A DNA stretch of 64,000 bases from Amphimedon queenslandica (GCF_000090795.2 NW_003546308.1:3108-67107), one strand, 5' to 3'; counted from the first letter of the stretch, positions 21,598 to 41,458 are shown. Notes: generated by a model from the letters alone, not told the origin. Translations and numbers: made by a program.

Positions 21598-24249
21598 TTA
21601 TTTCTTTTTTGACATTTCCTTCAGAACGTCCTCAAAGCCTGTCAGAAACAATGACACGTGTCTCGGCAGACAAATAAGTGCAGGCCGGAACCTGATCGAG
21701 TCCGAACCACACCCCCAAACAGAAAACCCTAAGGGAAAAGTTTCAAAAAAGCGTCAAGTGCGTTTGGTAGTGCATTAAATAAATCTATTTACCACTGGAG
21801 ATTGCGTCAAGTTGAAGTCACACTGCAACAATGTCAAACAAAAACACAGATAAAGGCTCTTATAGTGCATGCACTCTCCGCCAGCTAGACTTGCTAACCT
21901 TTTTGACGAAGAGCAACAATTAGCTCATTACGTGTGTCAGTGTCTTTTGCACTGATGGCACAATATGTACCTTTACCTCTTGCACTGTGAAGCATACCTG
22001 GATAATGATCCTATTTATGAGAAAATAGTAGTTATTGTTATTTTGAGGCCTTGTTTACGTGTCGAAGTGCAAACAAGAAAATGAACACTTTTATTCAAGG
22101 CTTTTCAGTGACAGTTTCCTCACTTGTAATTCTTTTAAGCCAGAGAGGAGGACTTTCCCTGTCTCTTCTACCAGCAGGAGCAGGTTCTCTCTCTTGATTT
22201 CTTCAAGCATAGCTCTAAGAATGAACATCTTTGATGGATCACCCATCCACGTGCCCTGTATCCTAAAAGGCTACACACAGAAGGTTGCCAATGAATTCTC
22301 ATTATGCAAATCTAATAAGCTCCTACTTCATTTGGAAGCATTCCTTCTCTACAATAGAAACCACCAATAAACATTTTCTTTGCGAACGTTATAATATCAG
22401 GTGGATCAAGGAGATTCCAGTGCTGGTGTGCCCTATTATAGTAATTATACAAATACTACTACTGATACTACATGCATGTTTTATAATACAGAGGTGAGCC
22501 AAACTATGCTGGCCTTGGCTGAAAAGCATATAGTGTGATTTGTAACTACGCAGTGATAATTAAAAACAAGTTTTAATTATTTTTACTTACCACATTTTAC
22601 CAGTACCACCACCTCCAGTTTGAACCTCATCCACTATCAGAGCAGCTCCATACTATTAAAAATCTTTATAACATGCATTATTGCATAATGTCTCTCTTGC
22701 CTTTTTGCAAAGGTGCTGTAGTCCTTTGAAAAAGTATGGTGAGCCATGTTTGTCACCTACCAATAAAGCTAGCTATCATAGCTCGATATTGATATCTACA
22801 TACCTCCTTCTGATTGAATTGGTTCCACGATGACAGCAGCCACTGGGGCAGTATGCAAATGCTGGTAAATAGTTTCTTCGACTTCTTCAAGACAGCGTGA
22901 GTCTTCAGCAAGATTCTCAGCTTCATAATGCTCCAGTGGATATTTGTATTCGGGAAATGTAGCTCTGGGCCAATTAAGCATAGGAACGTCAAGCTTGTAT
23001 ATTGGTTTGCTGTTAGTCACAGATAGACAACCTGAGGGTAAAGAATAATCTCAGAATCGTTTCACTGCGACATGCTTACCAATGCTGCGTCCATGAAATC
23101 CTCCAGTGAAAGAGAGTGCACTTAGCTTTGGTATGCCCGGCTCCTGTGAGAGTTTAATAGAGATTATAATTAAGAACTTTGAACTTGTTATCATAATTGA
23201 GCCAACCTGGTTATTGTAAGCACTCATCATTTCAGCAGAGTCAGTTTGAACCTGTTTCCAGCCTCTTTCTTTGTTCTATAATTGCAATCATTGGTTTGTA
23301 TACAGGACAATACAGCCAATGTGTAGCATGGCAACTTACCCTATACCAAATGAAAGCTGTCTTGAGTGCATTTTCATTAGCACAGGTACCACACATTTTT
23401 GGCTGTACATAATGAAGCTTGCTAGGTGCAACCTTATAATTATAATGGCATACTCTAAATAGCTAAAATTGTGTTCAACTAACAGAAATAAGTGTTGAGT
23501 GAAGCTGATCAATGTAATCCATTGGTGGGGTCACACCTAAAGCTGGACGTGTTGCAAGGAAGAGTTTTGTGGCTGGGCTTTCCACTGCCTTCAATAATGA
23601 AGGATGATTGTACCCTAAATGCATAGGAATAATAATGATCAAGAATTAATCATTATTATGGAGTACCTAGAGGTAAACTTCCAATTTGCTGGAAGAGATC
23701 AAGGAGGACATTCCCATCTGCATCTGAAACAAAGTTTCCCTGAGATTTCTCGTAATCAATAAAGAAAGCAATGCTGCTGTTTTGCTATAATTCATGTAAT
23801 TAAAAAATATTTGAAAAGGACTAATTATTATTACTCACATGAAATTGTCCTAGATCTTTCATGAGAAGCTGTAATTAAAATATATGCACAGAAAGGAAAC
23901 TTAATGAGATTATAATCTTTAGAAGGCTTACCCTGGAATTGGGACCAGGAACTTCAGTTTTCATGCTTGGCCCTAGCTGACCCCCATTTAAATCATTCAA
24001 GTCTAAGTTATAAAAAAAATAAACACCATTACATTAAGTATTGTGATATTTACATTGCCAATCAAGCTGAGGAGAGCTTCGATGGGCGAGTATTTCTTGC
24101 TGAAGTGCTACAACAGACCGAGTCAAAGTCTTGTTCACTGACTGATGCGTCGCTATACTGGATGAAGAGCGGGAGCTTTTCCGCGGAAAATGGCGGGTTT
24201 TCACCCGCCAGAGAGTAGAACCGCCTAGACTGAACCCTCGAAGATACAT
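21598..24249 (-). CDS. ABAT: 4-aminobutyrate aminotransferase (GABA transaminase), mitochondrial
   Basis: ABAT is a PLP enzyme that converts GABA and 2-oxoglutarate to succinic semialdehyde and glutamate in the mitochondrial matrix. Fifteen exons (24249-24054, 24002-23932, 23868-23839, 23784-23667, 23614-23484, 23432-23340, 23275-23207, 23143-23080, 23031-22804, 22756-22701, 22652-22591, 22432-22327, 22270-22124, 22010-21899, 21728-21598) give 537 residues. The N-terminus (MYLRGFSLGG, Arg/Ser-rich) suits mitochondrial import. Landmarks match human ABAT through the whole length: MKTEVPGPNS, GYNHPSLLKA, CGTCANENALKTAF, LSFTGGFHGRS, VEPIQSEGGDKHG, VDEVQTGGGGTGK, the PLP lysine in ITFAKKM, TWMGDPSKMF and DSIRFRPAL. 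The CGTC pair keeps the cysteines that in the mammalian enzyme hold an iron-sulfur cluster or disulfide. The exon ending at 22701 uses a GC donor. Confidence 0.95.
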
Positions 24250-24611
24250 CTTACTGGCCGTTTCTCTTTCAAGAAGCTTTTTGTTGCTAGGGAACTGCCT
24301 TTAGCTGTTATAATGGCCTAGTATAAGCACGTCGACCATCCCTGTTCGTGCAACTGGGACTGAACTGGGCATGGCAAGTTGATCTTGTTTTTAGTTGTTT
24401 ACTAATTAACACGATCAATAAAATGTATTATTAATAATAATAATAACAGTAATTATTCTGTATAGTAGGTAATCTTGATTTCCTGTGAAATGAAGAACAT
24501 GAAATCATAATGATCCATCTAGTTTAACTGACTGGTTAGTATCTTGTTTTGTCTGCCCTCCTAGCAAGCTTTGAAATCTTGCCTAATGTAATGAAATACC
24601 ATAGTATGTGA
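24250..24611. other. spacer between ABAT start and the zinc-finger gene end
   Basis: This spacer must hold the ABAT promoter and the zinc-finger gene 3' UTR. I see no TATA box and no further zinc-finger exon; a short (AAT)n run is at about 24430-24445. Confidence 0.5.
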
Positions 24612-25781
24612 TCATAAGTGATGGCTTCCTACCTTGCTGTTATTAGAGATCGGTGCAAGCTGTTTCCTTCCTGGCTTCATTAATGAGACTTGCTTAACTG
24701 AAAGCAATGCCTTTCTATCATCTAATATCACTGCTTCACGACAGTGAGCATTACTAATGTGGAGTAGTAACTTGTAGCGGACTGAGAAAATTCTATCACA
24801 TCCATTCCATCTGCACGCCAGCTTCCCAGCTGTGCAGATAGGTATGTGTGTCTTTTCAATGTGATCCAATAGCTCTCTACTACTCTGAAAGCATCTCTGA
24901 CACTTGGACCATTGACAGTAATGGAATGCTACAGCAATTGTATTTTTGAGTGGTCTGGTTGTAGTGCTCGTGCTGTGTGCTATTGGACATAGTACCCTAG
25001 GTACCTGGTGCCTGACATCTTCATTACTTGTCATTGCACTAGGTGACATGAAAGGGACTATCTCTGGTGTTGTCCCTAATGGCAGTCCAGATACTTGATG
25101 CCTGTACACATCCATTAAGTTATAACTGAGAAGGTGCTTCTGCCCCGTTGCTATGAGTCTCTTTCTTGCCTCTTTCTCCAAATTCTGTGCCAACTTGAGG
25201 AATATGGAATCCAGCCTCCGCTGACCCTGAGGTATGGCTGGTGGCGTACCTCTACCATGTGTTCCTCTTGCATCCTCATACAGGGAGAGAGATGAAACAT
25301 CATCATCTTTGTCTTGTTGAGAGGATGAAATAGATGCTTGTATTTCTATAGCCTCAGGGCTGTATCTTGTAGGCAGAATCGTTCCTCTCATGGGTAGATC
25401 TCTTAATGAAGGAATACTATCGTTTGATAAGTCAGGGCTAGGAAGATTTTGGATCCACTCAATAGTTCTTTCTGAGGAGGGCAGAGCTGGCAATGAATCC
25501 AAAATCACTTTTGTTATGTCAGTTTTGTGTGCTGATTTTTCGTGTCTACTTGATTGCAGTACTGGATTTGAAATCTCATCTTTCTTTAAGTCTTGGCAGA
25601 CGGTGATTTTCCTTAATCCTTCCTTTATTCCGTCCACACAGTTGGCTAGGAGGCCAGCTTCATTCTCATCTCCTTCCATACTTACCTCTCTCAGCCACAC
25701 CCGTCTCAATAATGCATCGGTCAGCCCCACCCTAGCAACCGCTTTGCGTGGGCGTTCAAAGAAAGGTTTATTGTTATTCAT
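24612..25781 (-). CDS. two-finger tCWCH2 zinc-finger protein, single exon
   Basis: A 389-residue intronless frame. Residues about 286-350 hold two C2H2 fingers of the tandem CWCH2 type, CQWSKC...HIEKTH and CRWNGC...HISNAH, separated by a short linker. This paired W motif is known from Gli, Glis, Zic, ARID2, AEBP2 and fungal Zap1. The second finger followed by HCREAV recalls the C-terminal fingers of ARID2; the first recalls Glis finger 1. There is no ARID or RFX domain and none of the extra fingers of Gli or Glis. The first 280 residues are low-complexity, with serine/aspartate patches and an ERPRKAVARVGL start. A donor-like AAG|GTAGG occurs six codons before the stop, but no downstream exon was found. 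Function unknown, probably nuclear. Its promoter lies in the 105 bases before the calumenin stop or within that 3' UTR. Confidence 0.7.
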   Translation of the reverse strand: MNNNKPFFERPRKAVARVGLTDALLRRVWLREVSMEGDENEAGLLANCVDGIKEGLRKITVCQDLKKDEISNPVLQSSRHEKSAHKTDITKVILDSLPALPSSERTIEWIQNLPSPDLSNDSIPSLRDLPMRGTILPTRYSPEAIEIQASISSSQQDKDDDVSSLSLYEDARGTHGRGTPPAIPQGQRRLDSIFLKLAQNLEKEARKRLIATGQKHLLSYNLMDVYRHQVSGLPLGTTPEIVPFMSPSAMTSNEDVRHQVPRVLCPIAHSTSTTTRPLKNTIAVAFHYCQWSKCQRCFQSSRELLDHIEKTHIPICTAGKLACRWNGCDRIFSVRYKLLLHISNAHCREAVILDDRKALLSVKQVSLMKPGRKQLAPISNNSKVGSHHL

Positions 25782-25886
25782 AACAGATTTTCATATCAAA
25801 AATAATAACTAAGAACAACATTTAATAGTCTTTTAAGTAGAAGCAGTTGGGAGTTTTTTTTGAGTTCAAAAATGATATGTTAATAA

Positions 25887-27581
25887 CTAAAACTCATCGT
25901 GTCGTGAAAGAATGTTGCCGAAATCAGTTGCTTGGCTTCCAATGAACAGTTCTTCATTCTCAAGCATCTCAGCCATTGTCAGTTTACCGTCCTATGATGA
26001 AAGACTTTGTGAATTACATTGCACTCTTAATGAATGATCACATAAGTGCTAATTATCATGAATAATAGCCAAGTACAATTTTTTCCTATTTCAGATAAAT
26101 TAAATCATTGCCTTTATGTTGGTATGTATGGGCTTGAAAGAGTTTGATTCTATACTGCTCCAAATACAATGGTACATAAGATAATGCTTGTACACTACTG
26201 CCTCACTTTATCTTTGTCAGCATTGAAGATCAGATGCCTTGCTTCAGCCTCGGCATTGTCATGTCCGTCAGGAGCTATCCAGCTACCCAATTCTCTCTAT
26301 CAATATTGTCATGAAACCATTACTGCTAGTTCTTGTTTTGTTACATACCTTGTCCAGCTTTCCATCTTTATTGGAGTCCCTGTGCTGGCTGAACTGTTCC
26401 CTCTCACTCTTTACCCAGTCTGGTTCTGACTCATCCTCCTGTCTATCATTCTTTGGCCAAATGTCATCTATAGAAAGGAACAAAGAGAAGAATAGATACT
26501 AAAATAGTGGTACTTTGATACTAAAATAGTGGTACTTATTTTTTTAGTATAAGTACCACTATTCTATTATTCTAATTCTACTACTTTGGACTTGAAATTA
26601 ATTTTAAATTTCAAATTTGAACCGGTCATCATAACAAAAAAGGAAAGATTAAAAGTGTAAAATTTCTTACCGACATACTCTTGAAGAGCAATGAAACCAT
26701 CTTTATCTTTGTCCATGTCTTCCATGGCCTCGTCAATGACTATATCCCTCATGTGGTCATTGTCCTCTGGATGAAGGAAAGTACCAAACTCTTCTTTATT
26801 CAGTGAACCATCGTTATCTTTATCAGCAGACTACACGTAGAAAAGAGAATAAAGAATTATTAATAAGAATTAAAACTGTGTTGACTCACGTCAAATCTTC
26901 TCTTGTCTCTTGCTTTCATTTCTTTGAATGATAGTTTTCTGTGAGGATCATATTCAGCATCTTCATCTAATATAATATTTAACAGAGACCATTTCATGAT
27001 TATTTTAAAAATACAACAACTAAAGACAATTTCATAATTATTTGTTCTTTACCTTCGACTTCTCCATAGGCAGTGGAATGGTATTCTTCAAGGGTGACTT
27101 TCCCATCTTTATTTTTATCAAATTCAGGCATTTGCTCTGCCGTGCTGTCAATTACGTGCCTTCAAAACAAAAAAAATCAAATTTTAATTACAAATAATTA
27201 TCATTTATGAGCTTACCGGTGTGCAACAGATTCAACCCATTTCTTGAGCTCATTGTGCTCTATATGCTTGTCATTATTAGTGTCAATCTTCCCAAATATA
27301 ACTCTATCAAAAGACAAACCAAGGAGTTTTCTCACCACAAGTGTTTGCACTTACTGCAGTCTCCTCTTCTGCTCCTCAGGCGAAAGGTGCTGCATCTCTT
27401 CAGCCTCTTCCTTTCCCAGGAAAGCTTCATGGTCATACTCCACATTGTGTCCGTTTGTTTTGGGGTCGTAATGTTCCTCATCGCTTAGATCTACCGGTCC
27501 ACGCTTACGACGACCCTCCTTTGTAGGACCGCCATTAACCACAATGATGAGCAAAGACAAGACCAAAAGCAGCTTGAGCAT
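25887..27581 (-). CDS. CALU: calumenin/reticulocalbin-type EF-hand protein of the secretory pathway
   Basis: The CREC family comprises low-affinity calcium-binding proteins of the ER and Golgi lumen. Eight exons (27581-27355, 27303-27217, 27159-27053, 26966-26890, 26830-26671, 26467-26349, 26296-26207, 25991-25887) encode 323 residues, near the 315 of human calumenin. A signal peptide [17 protein letters not shown] is followed by [15 protein letters not shown], the family hallmark, then six EF-hands including [58 protein letters not shown] and the loop completed by NADKDK plus DGKLTMAE. The protein ends SRHDEF, an HDEL-like ER retrieval tail. An ER-stress element lies about 205 bases upstream. 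Calumenin and reticulocalbin were not yet separable by eye, so the symbol is approximate. Confidence 0.92.
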
Positions 27582-27785
27582 TGTTCTCCTTTTCTCTGAA
27601 CTCCTTAAGAATTATTAAACCTCCTTTGTTGTACAGAAGAGTCTAATGAGCTCCTTTATATATCCTCTATCTCCTGCGCCTGGTCACACAATTGACACAA
27701 AGGTCTTTGTAGCCCTGAGCTTGAGATGAAAAGGCCCTTACGTCCGCACGTGGGCCAACAATAGTATTATTGGCACTGTATTACA

Positions 27786-27804
27786 CGTGGACTGATCTCA
27801 TTGG
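27786..27804 (-). promoter_or_regulatory. ER stress response element (ERSE) upstream of calumenin
   Basis: Read on the gene strand the site is CCAAT, nine bases, CCACG, exactly the ERSE-I consensus bound by NF-Y and ATF6/XBP1 in vertebrates. It lies about 205 bases upstream of the ATG in the same orientation as the gene. A second CCACG (27753-27749) and second CCAAT (27773-27769) lie nearer the gene, spaced by 15, so only the distal pair is canonical. Confidence 0.7.
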
Positions 27805-27999
27805 TCAGAGTGTACAATGTAAACAGTCTTGTCTGTGTTATTCTAAATAAAGTCTATAATAAATTAATAACAGTAAAAAGGCGTTGTTAGAACCAAACCA
27901 AATAACAACAATGACATTAATAATTGCAAAATCTAAAATAATTATAGCGACAGTAAATCAGAATCAATTAAGCAACAAATAATGGTCGTACGCTTCAAT

Positions 28000-30767
28000 T
28001 TAGTCTTTCTTTTTGTTGTCTTTACTTGATTGAAGCATATGGCCAATGATAGGCCACTCTTTCAAAGGATAAGTGAACTTCCAGAAGGCCCAGATTGAAA
28101 GGCACACAAAGAAAGCAGACCATCCAATCACAGCAGCTTTAGGTATGGGAATGGTAATAATCTCCCAACCAAACTTGATTACAATCAGTGTCTCTACTAT
28201 TAGTGCAGTAAACACTAGCCATGAGAAACGACCGATACGATTTACACTTGCATCACTGGTCAAGAGAAATAAAAAATAAATTAGTTCATTTAAATTTAGA
28301 CTCACTAACTTGGACTCAAGGAAATGGTACATCTCATGGAGGGCACAAGCTCCACTGAAAGCATATATAACTTCCCTAATGAGATTAAGGGAGTGATTAG
28401 GTGGAACCCAGAGTATAGTCTTAAGGTAGAAGACATTCAGTTCTTGCAGGAGAAACTATAAAATTAACAAATAATGGGCACTTTTTATTATACTATGATG
28501 AATGAGAATGCTATAAACACAATTTCTTTCATTAACTTTCATTGAAATAAATCATTATAATTTACAAAAGAGAGAAATGTGTTGATTACAGTTGAATAGC
28601 TATCTGGATAACTAAAGGAAGATTTATAATATGCCAATAGGCCAAGGGTTTCCCACAGGATTTTGGCATAGTGCTCATATATATGTACAAGTTCTTATGT
28701 TGTGTAGCAAGTTTGAGCTGATTCTGGACTTTTAAGAATTTTTAAAGTTGCTCAAAACCTGGCCAAAGTTAGTACAGGGATTTTTTAAAGAAATTGTCCA
28801 ATTTTTTTAAATGGCCATAACTTGAAAAATTGAAGTCAGAATTAGCCCAAACTTTCTACATAGCGTAAGGATATCAATATGTATCAAAATATAACAAAAT
28901 CTTGGGTTGATTTTTGAGCCATAAAAAGCATGGGCTATAGTACAGGATTATCGGCTGAGTTTTGCCAAAAATTACTAGGAGAGAATTATAACTTACAAAT
29001 ATTGTTAAAATGACAACGAATACAAATCGAGTGAAACTGGTGGTGTATCCCCAACTGAACTGCTCCCAGTTATAAGGAGTGAACTGACCTACAGCTCTCT
29101 TGATCTTCCCCCTATAATAATAATAATAATAAATAAATAAATACAATACAGAGACTATACTTTAAACTAGGTATCTTGAATAGCCCCCTCCAGTGATAGT
29201 TCTACAGTTAATAGTAAATACACATTGAAGGATAATAAATACACAAAAGGTAAAATATACATAGTAAGTTTGCAATATTTCATTAGTGCTACCTTCATGG
29301 CTAAGTATTTGCATGTGAGTACTCCTAGATATATACCCAAGCCATTGCAAACGGCAAAATCTAAGATCCACTACAAATTAAAGTTGCACTCTCACTTAAG
29401 GCAGTACATCCATTGGCTTACGTGATCCCACCAGCATTCACCAAAGTTTGGTAGCTGACATTCCAGAGTATACTCCAACAGTTCAAATGCTATACTAACA
29501 ATATTGAGAAGCCAGACATCTCTTACTATAAGAGCCTGTCATGCGTGCATAAAAATAGATAGCATTATTTTCTTGCTCAATTATGTGTTCATCATACCTT
29601 CACATACCAACCAAGCAAATGACATAAGACAAACACGTCCATCTTATCCATAAAATGAGCAAACATCCCATCAGGGTGGTCAGGAGTATAGATACGACAG
29701 TCTTCGGCATAAGTTCTCTCGGGTAGGGGAACGCCTAGATCTGGGTCGTAAAATGTTAGGAAATATCGTGCATCATCAGCAGTCTGAGTAGGGGAAAATT
29801 AAATAATTAAAAAACAAGAACAATAACGCTATTGGCTAGCTACCAAATATTTAATGTGACAATCACTGAATGTCAGATAGTGCATACACTATATCCCAAT
29901 ACGACTTCATTGAGATTATTGACATTTGACAAAGAGTACAATAAATGTACATACGTGTACTACCATTATACTGACATGTACTACTATTATACATGTACAT
30001 GTACATGTACCATGCATTGATTTACTTGGAAAAGAGTGAAGATGAGCAATAGAACATATACAATTACAATCACTAGGACAAACCGCCACAGGGCTAAGGA
30101 AAGTAAGTCAAGGATGACAAGAGATATCTTTATCTACTAACCTGGGTGAGGTCTGATGAAAGGCCCATCAGGCATGTGTATAACCCCAATGAGTATGAAT
30201 ACCAGTATCACTGCTAATGAGCCTCTGAATGTGTCAATTAATAGTAAAAAGAAAACTATAATTTTGAGGATAACATTAATATCGCCACGGCTAGCCATTT
30301 CTAATGAAATACCACGTACTATAGTACATGGTCTTTGGAGCAACTTTTAAAATCAAAATTAAACAGAATCAGCTTAAACTTTTTATACAACATAAGAACA
30401 TGTATAATCATGCATCAGAAATGAAGAGGGCACACCTCCTGATGGTTTTAATGGGACAGCAGCTACACTGACGTCTTTACACTACATTGTAATAACTCTC
30501 GTACCTCCTAACATTGTGGAGCGTGTCTCCAGGTACATCATAGAGGGATATGTACAGGAGGACGCTAGTAATGAGTACCAGTACTGTAACAGTGTGAGCT
30601 CTCCTGTCAGATAATCATATTATATCAACTACATTGACTATTAAAGGGTCTTCTCACCAAAAGAATGATCTAGTTCCGTCATCAGAGAATTTATTCTCGT
30701 CATTCTGGCCCTCTTCTTTGAGTTCTTTGGGCTGGACTTTAGTCTTGCTTTTAGATTTGGACGCCAT
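28000..30767 (-). CDS. PTDSS1: phosphatidylserine synthase, copy A (complete)
   Basis: This ER enzyme makes phosphatidylserine by exchanging serine for the head group of phosphatidylcholine or phosphatidylethanolamine. Eleven exons (30767-30658, 30603-30505, 30224-30142, 30093-30026, 29783-29598, 29535-29422, 29370-29293, 29201-29161, 29111-28997, 28455-28310, 28255-28000) encode 431 residues. It is a many-pass membrane protein with a basic cytosolic N-terminus ([17 protein letters not shown]). Family motifs include [56 protein letters not shown] and [15 protein letters not shown]. It ends SSKDNKKKD, a lysine-rich tail with possible ER retrieval. Whether it is nearer PTDSS1 or PTDSS2 was not resolved. 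It lies 171 bases downstream of copy B on the same strand. Confidence 0.93.
28660..28990. repeat. inverted pair of the intronic satellite repeat
   Basis: In a PS synthase intron one copy runs on the plus strand (TTATGTTGTGTAGCAAGTTT near 28697) and the next on the minus strand (CCCAAACTTTCTACATAGCG near 28847). The two arms could pair in the transcript. Confidence 0.75.
30300..30430 (-). repeat. single partial copy of the intronic satellite repeat
   Basis: AGTACATGGTC, AATCAGCTTAAACTT and ACAACATAAGAACATGT identify a decayed minus-strand copy, subfamily A, inside PS synthase copy A. Confidence 0.65.
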
Positions 30768-30938
30768 TTTTGTTTTTACACTATGACTATACCATGTGAG
30801 TGTCTACTTAATGAGCCACACCTTTTTGAGATTAGTTTGCACAATAATGATGGAAGAAATAAATATCAATAATGAAAAAAAATAATAATCATTTTGTCTA
30901 TGAATTTTCTATACAATAATGCTGGCTCTGCATCTGTA

Positions 30939-32698
30939 TTAGTCTTTCTTCTTGTTGTTTTTACTTGATTGAAGCATATGGCCAATGATAGGCCACTCTT
31001 TCAAAGGATAAGTGAACTTCCAGAAGGCCCAGATTGAAAGGCACACAAAGAAAGCAGACCATCCAATCACAGCAGCTTTAGGTATGGGAATGGTAATAAT
31101 CTCCCAACCAAACTTGATTACAATCAGTGTCTCTACTATAAGAGCAGTAAACACTAGCCATGAGAAATGATTGGAACCAATACTACTAGTTTTACTATAA
31201 AAAAAAGAAATATATACTATAAAGGGCCTGGGTTTGGCTGCCTCTAACTTTGATTGAAGGAAATGATAAATTTCTTTAATGGCAGCAGCTCCACAGAATG
31301 CATAGAGACACTGTCTCATGATATTTATTGAATGATTGGGTGGGATCCAGAGTATTGTCTTGAGATAAAACCCGTTTAACTCTTGCAGTAGCCACTGTCA
31401 AAGTGCTTGTGTAATAATAAGAATATAATTGAGTTTCAACTTACGATTATAATCAGCATGACAACTGAGAAGAATTTAAAAAAACTAATGGTGTGCCCCA
31501 ATGATTTCCTTCTATCAATAATGGCTTGAACATGTACATAAAATATTATCAATACTTCAAATTTGGTATCTTATATAGCTCTCTCCAATGATATCTCTGT
31601 ATTATGGTAAGTGTAGATTATCATAGCATGATAGCAAAATTAAATCTTACCTCCAAATTGAAGTATCTGCATGCAAGCATTCCAAAATATATACCCAAGC
31701 CATTGCAAACGGCAAAATCTAAGATCCACTACAAATTAAAGTTGTACCTTCACTTAAGGCAGTACATCCATTGGCTTACGTGATCCCACCAGCATTCACC
31801 AAAGTTTGGTAGCTGACATTCCAGAGTATACTCCAACAGTTCAAATGCTATACTAACAATATTGAGAAGCCAGACATCTCTTACTATAAGAGCCTGTCAT
31901 GTGTGTAAATAGATATGCCGGTAGTTAGTTATTGAATTCCAACTCTGTTCCTTTACCTTTGCAAACCAACCAACCAAATGAGAGGTGACAAAAATATCCA
32001 TCTTATCCATAAAATGAGCAAACATCCCATCAGGGTGGTCAGGAGTATAGATACGACAGTCTTCAGCATAAGTTCTCTCAGGTAGAGAAACTCCTAAGCT
32101 AGAGTCGTAAAATGTTAGGAAATATCGTGCATCATCAGGAGTCTGAGTAGGGAAAAGTGAATTTAATTATACAGAGAAGATAAACAAACCTGGAACAGAA
32201 TAAAAACTAACAAGAGACCAATGTAAACAATCAGCAACGCAAGTACAACCCTCCACATAGCTAGAGGCAACAGATTGATTATAGATCTGAGGATGTGAGT
32301 TAAAGCAGTTATGCAACTCACTGACCAGAGACAACTCCACTAACAGCTCCATGATACAGGACACATACCGAAACTACTAGAAATACTACTGCCAATGCTA
32401 TTGTAGCAGATGGGCTTCCTATAGAAGCTGCGATACAAGGAAAGACAGTATAATTCAATGATGAAAAGATGAATTACTTGTTAACATTGTCAAGGGCATA
32501 CTAAGGGGGCGCACTATGCAAAAAAATCAAAATCTACTGCTAGCTGGAGCCACTCCTATTATAATAAGCCATGCAGCCATGCCCGCGCCCTTAGCAACAA
32601 CGTCCCTCCCTCCAAAGATCAAAGAATTAGAAGATTCTACTCCAGTGATCCACGTGCATCAGCAGGTCGGAGAAATTCATACCAAGAGAGCCATTCAT
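30939..32698 (-). CDS. phosphatidylserine synthase-like, copy B (shortened, key motif changed)
   Basis: A tandem paralogue of the gene at 28000-30767. Ten exons fit in phase (32698-32683, 32418-32326, 32260-32190, 32142-31957, 31893-31780, 31728-31651, 31596-31556, 31511-31445, 31394-31249, 31194-30939), total 355 residues. The 16-base first exon, MNGSL, is the weakest part of the model. Against copy A it lacks the N-terminal tail and first membrane segment, the conserved [12 protein letters not shown] motif is replaced by [12 protein letters not shown], and the exon holding [12 protein letters not shown] is 48 bases shorter, an in-frame loss of 16 residues. The remaining exons have the same sizes, and the last exon and the [11 protein letters not shown] exon are almost identical to copy A. 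All frames are open, so it may be expressed, but base-exchange activity is doubtful. It starts back to back with NAP1L, 25 bases between start codons. Confidence 0.72.
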
Positions 32699-32723
32699 TC
32701 CTTTGTGTATTATCCAATTTAAT

Positions 32724-41458
<8,735 letters not shown>

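Noticed and set aside
22285-22497. Plus-strand frames across the GABA transaminase gene
   Set aside because: They are shadows of well-supported minus-strand exons.
32516-32722. Plus-strand frame starting [11 protein letters not shown] just before NAP1L
   Set aside because: It overlaps the divergent promoter and the proposed first exon of PS synthase B, has no domain, and ends one base before the NAP1L ATG.
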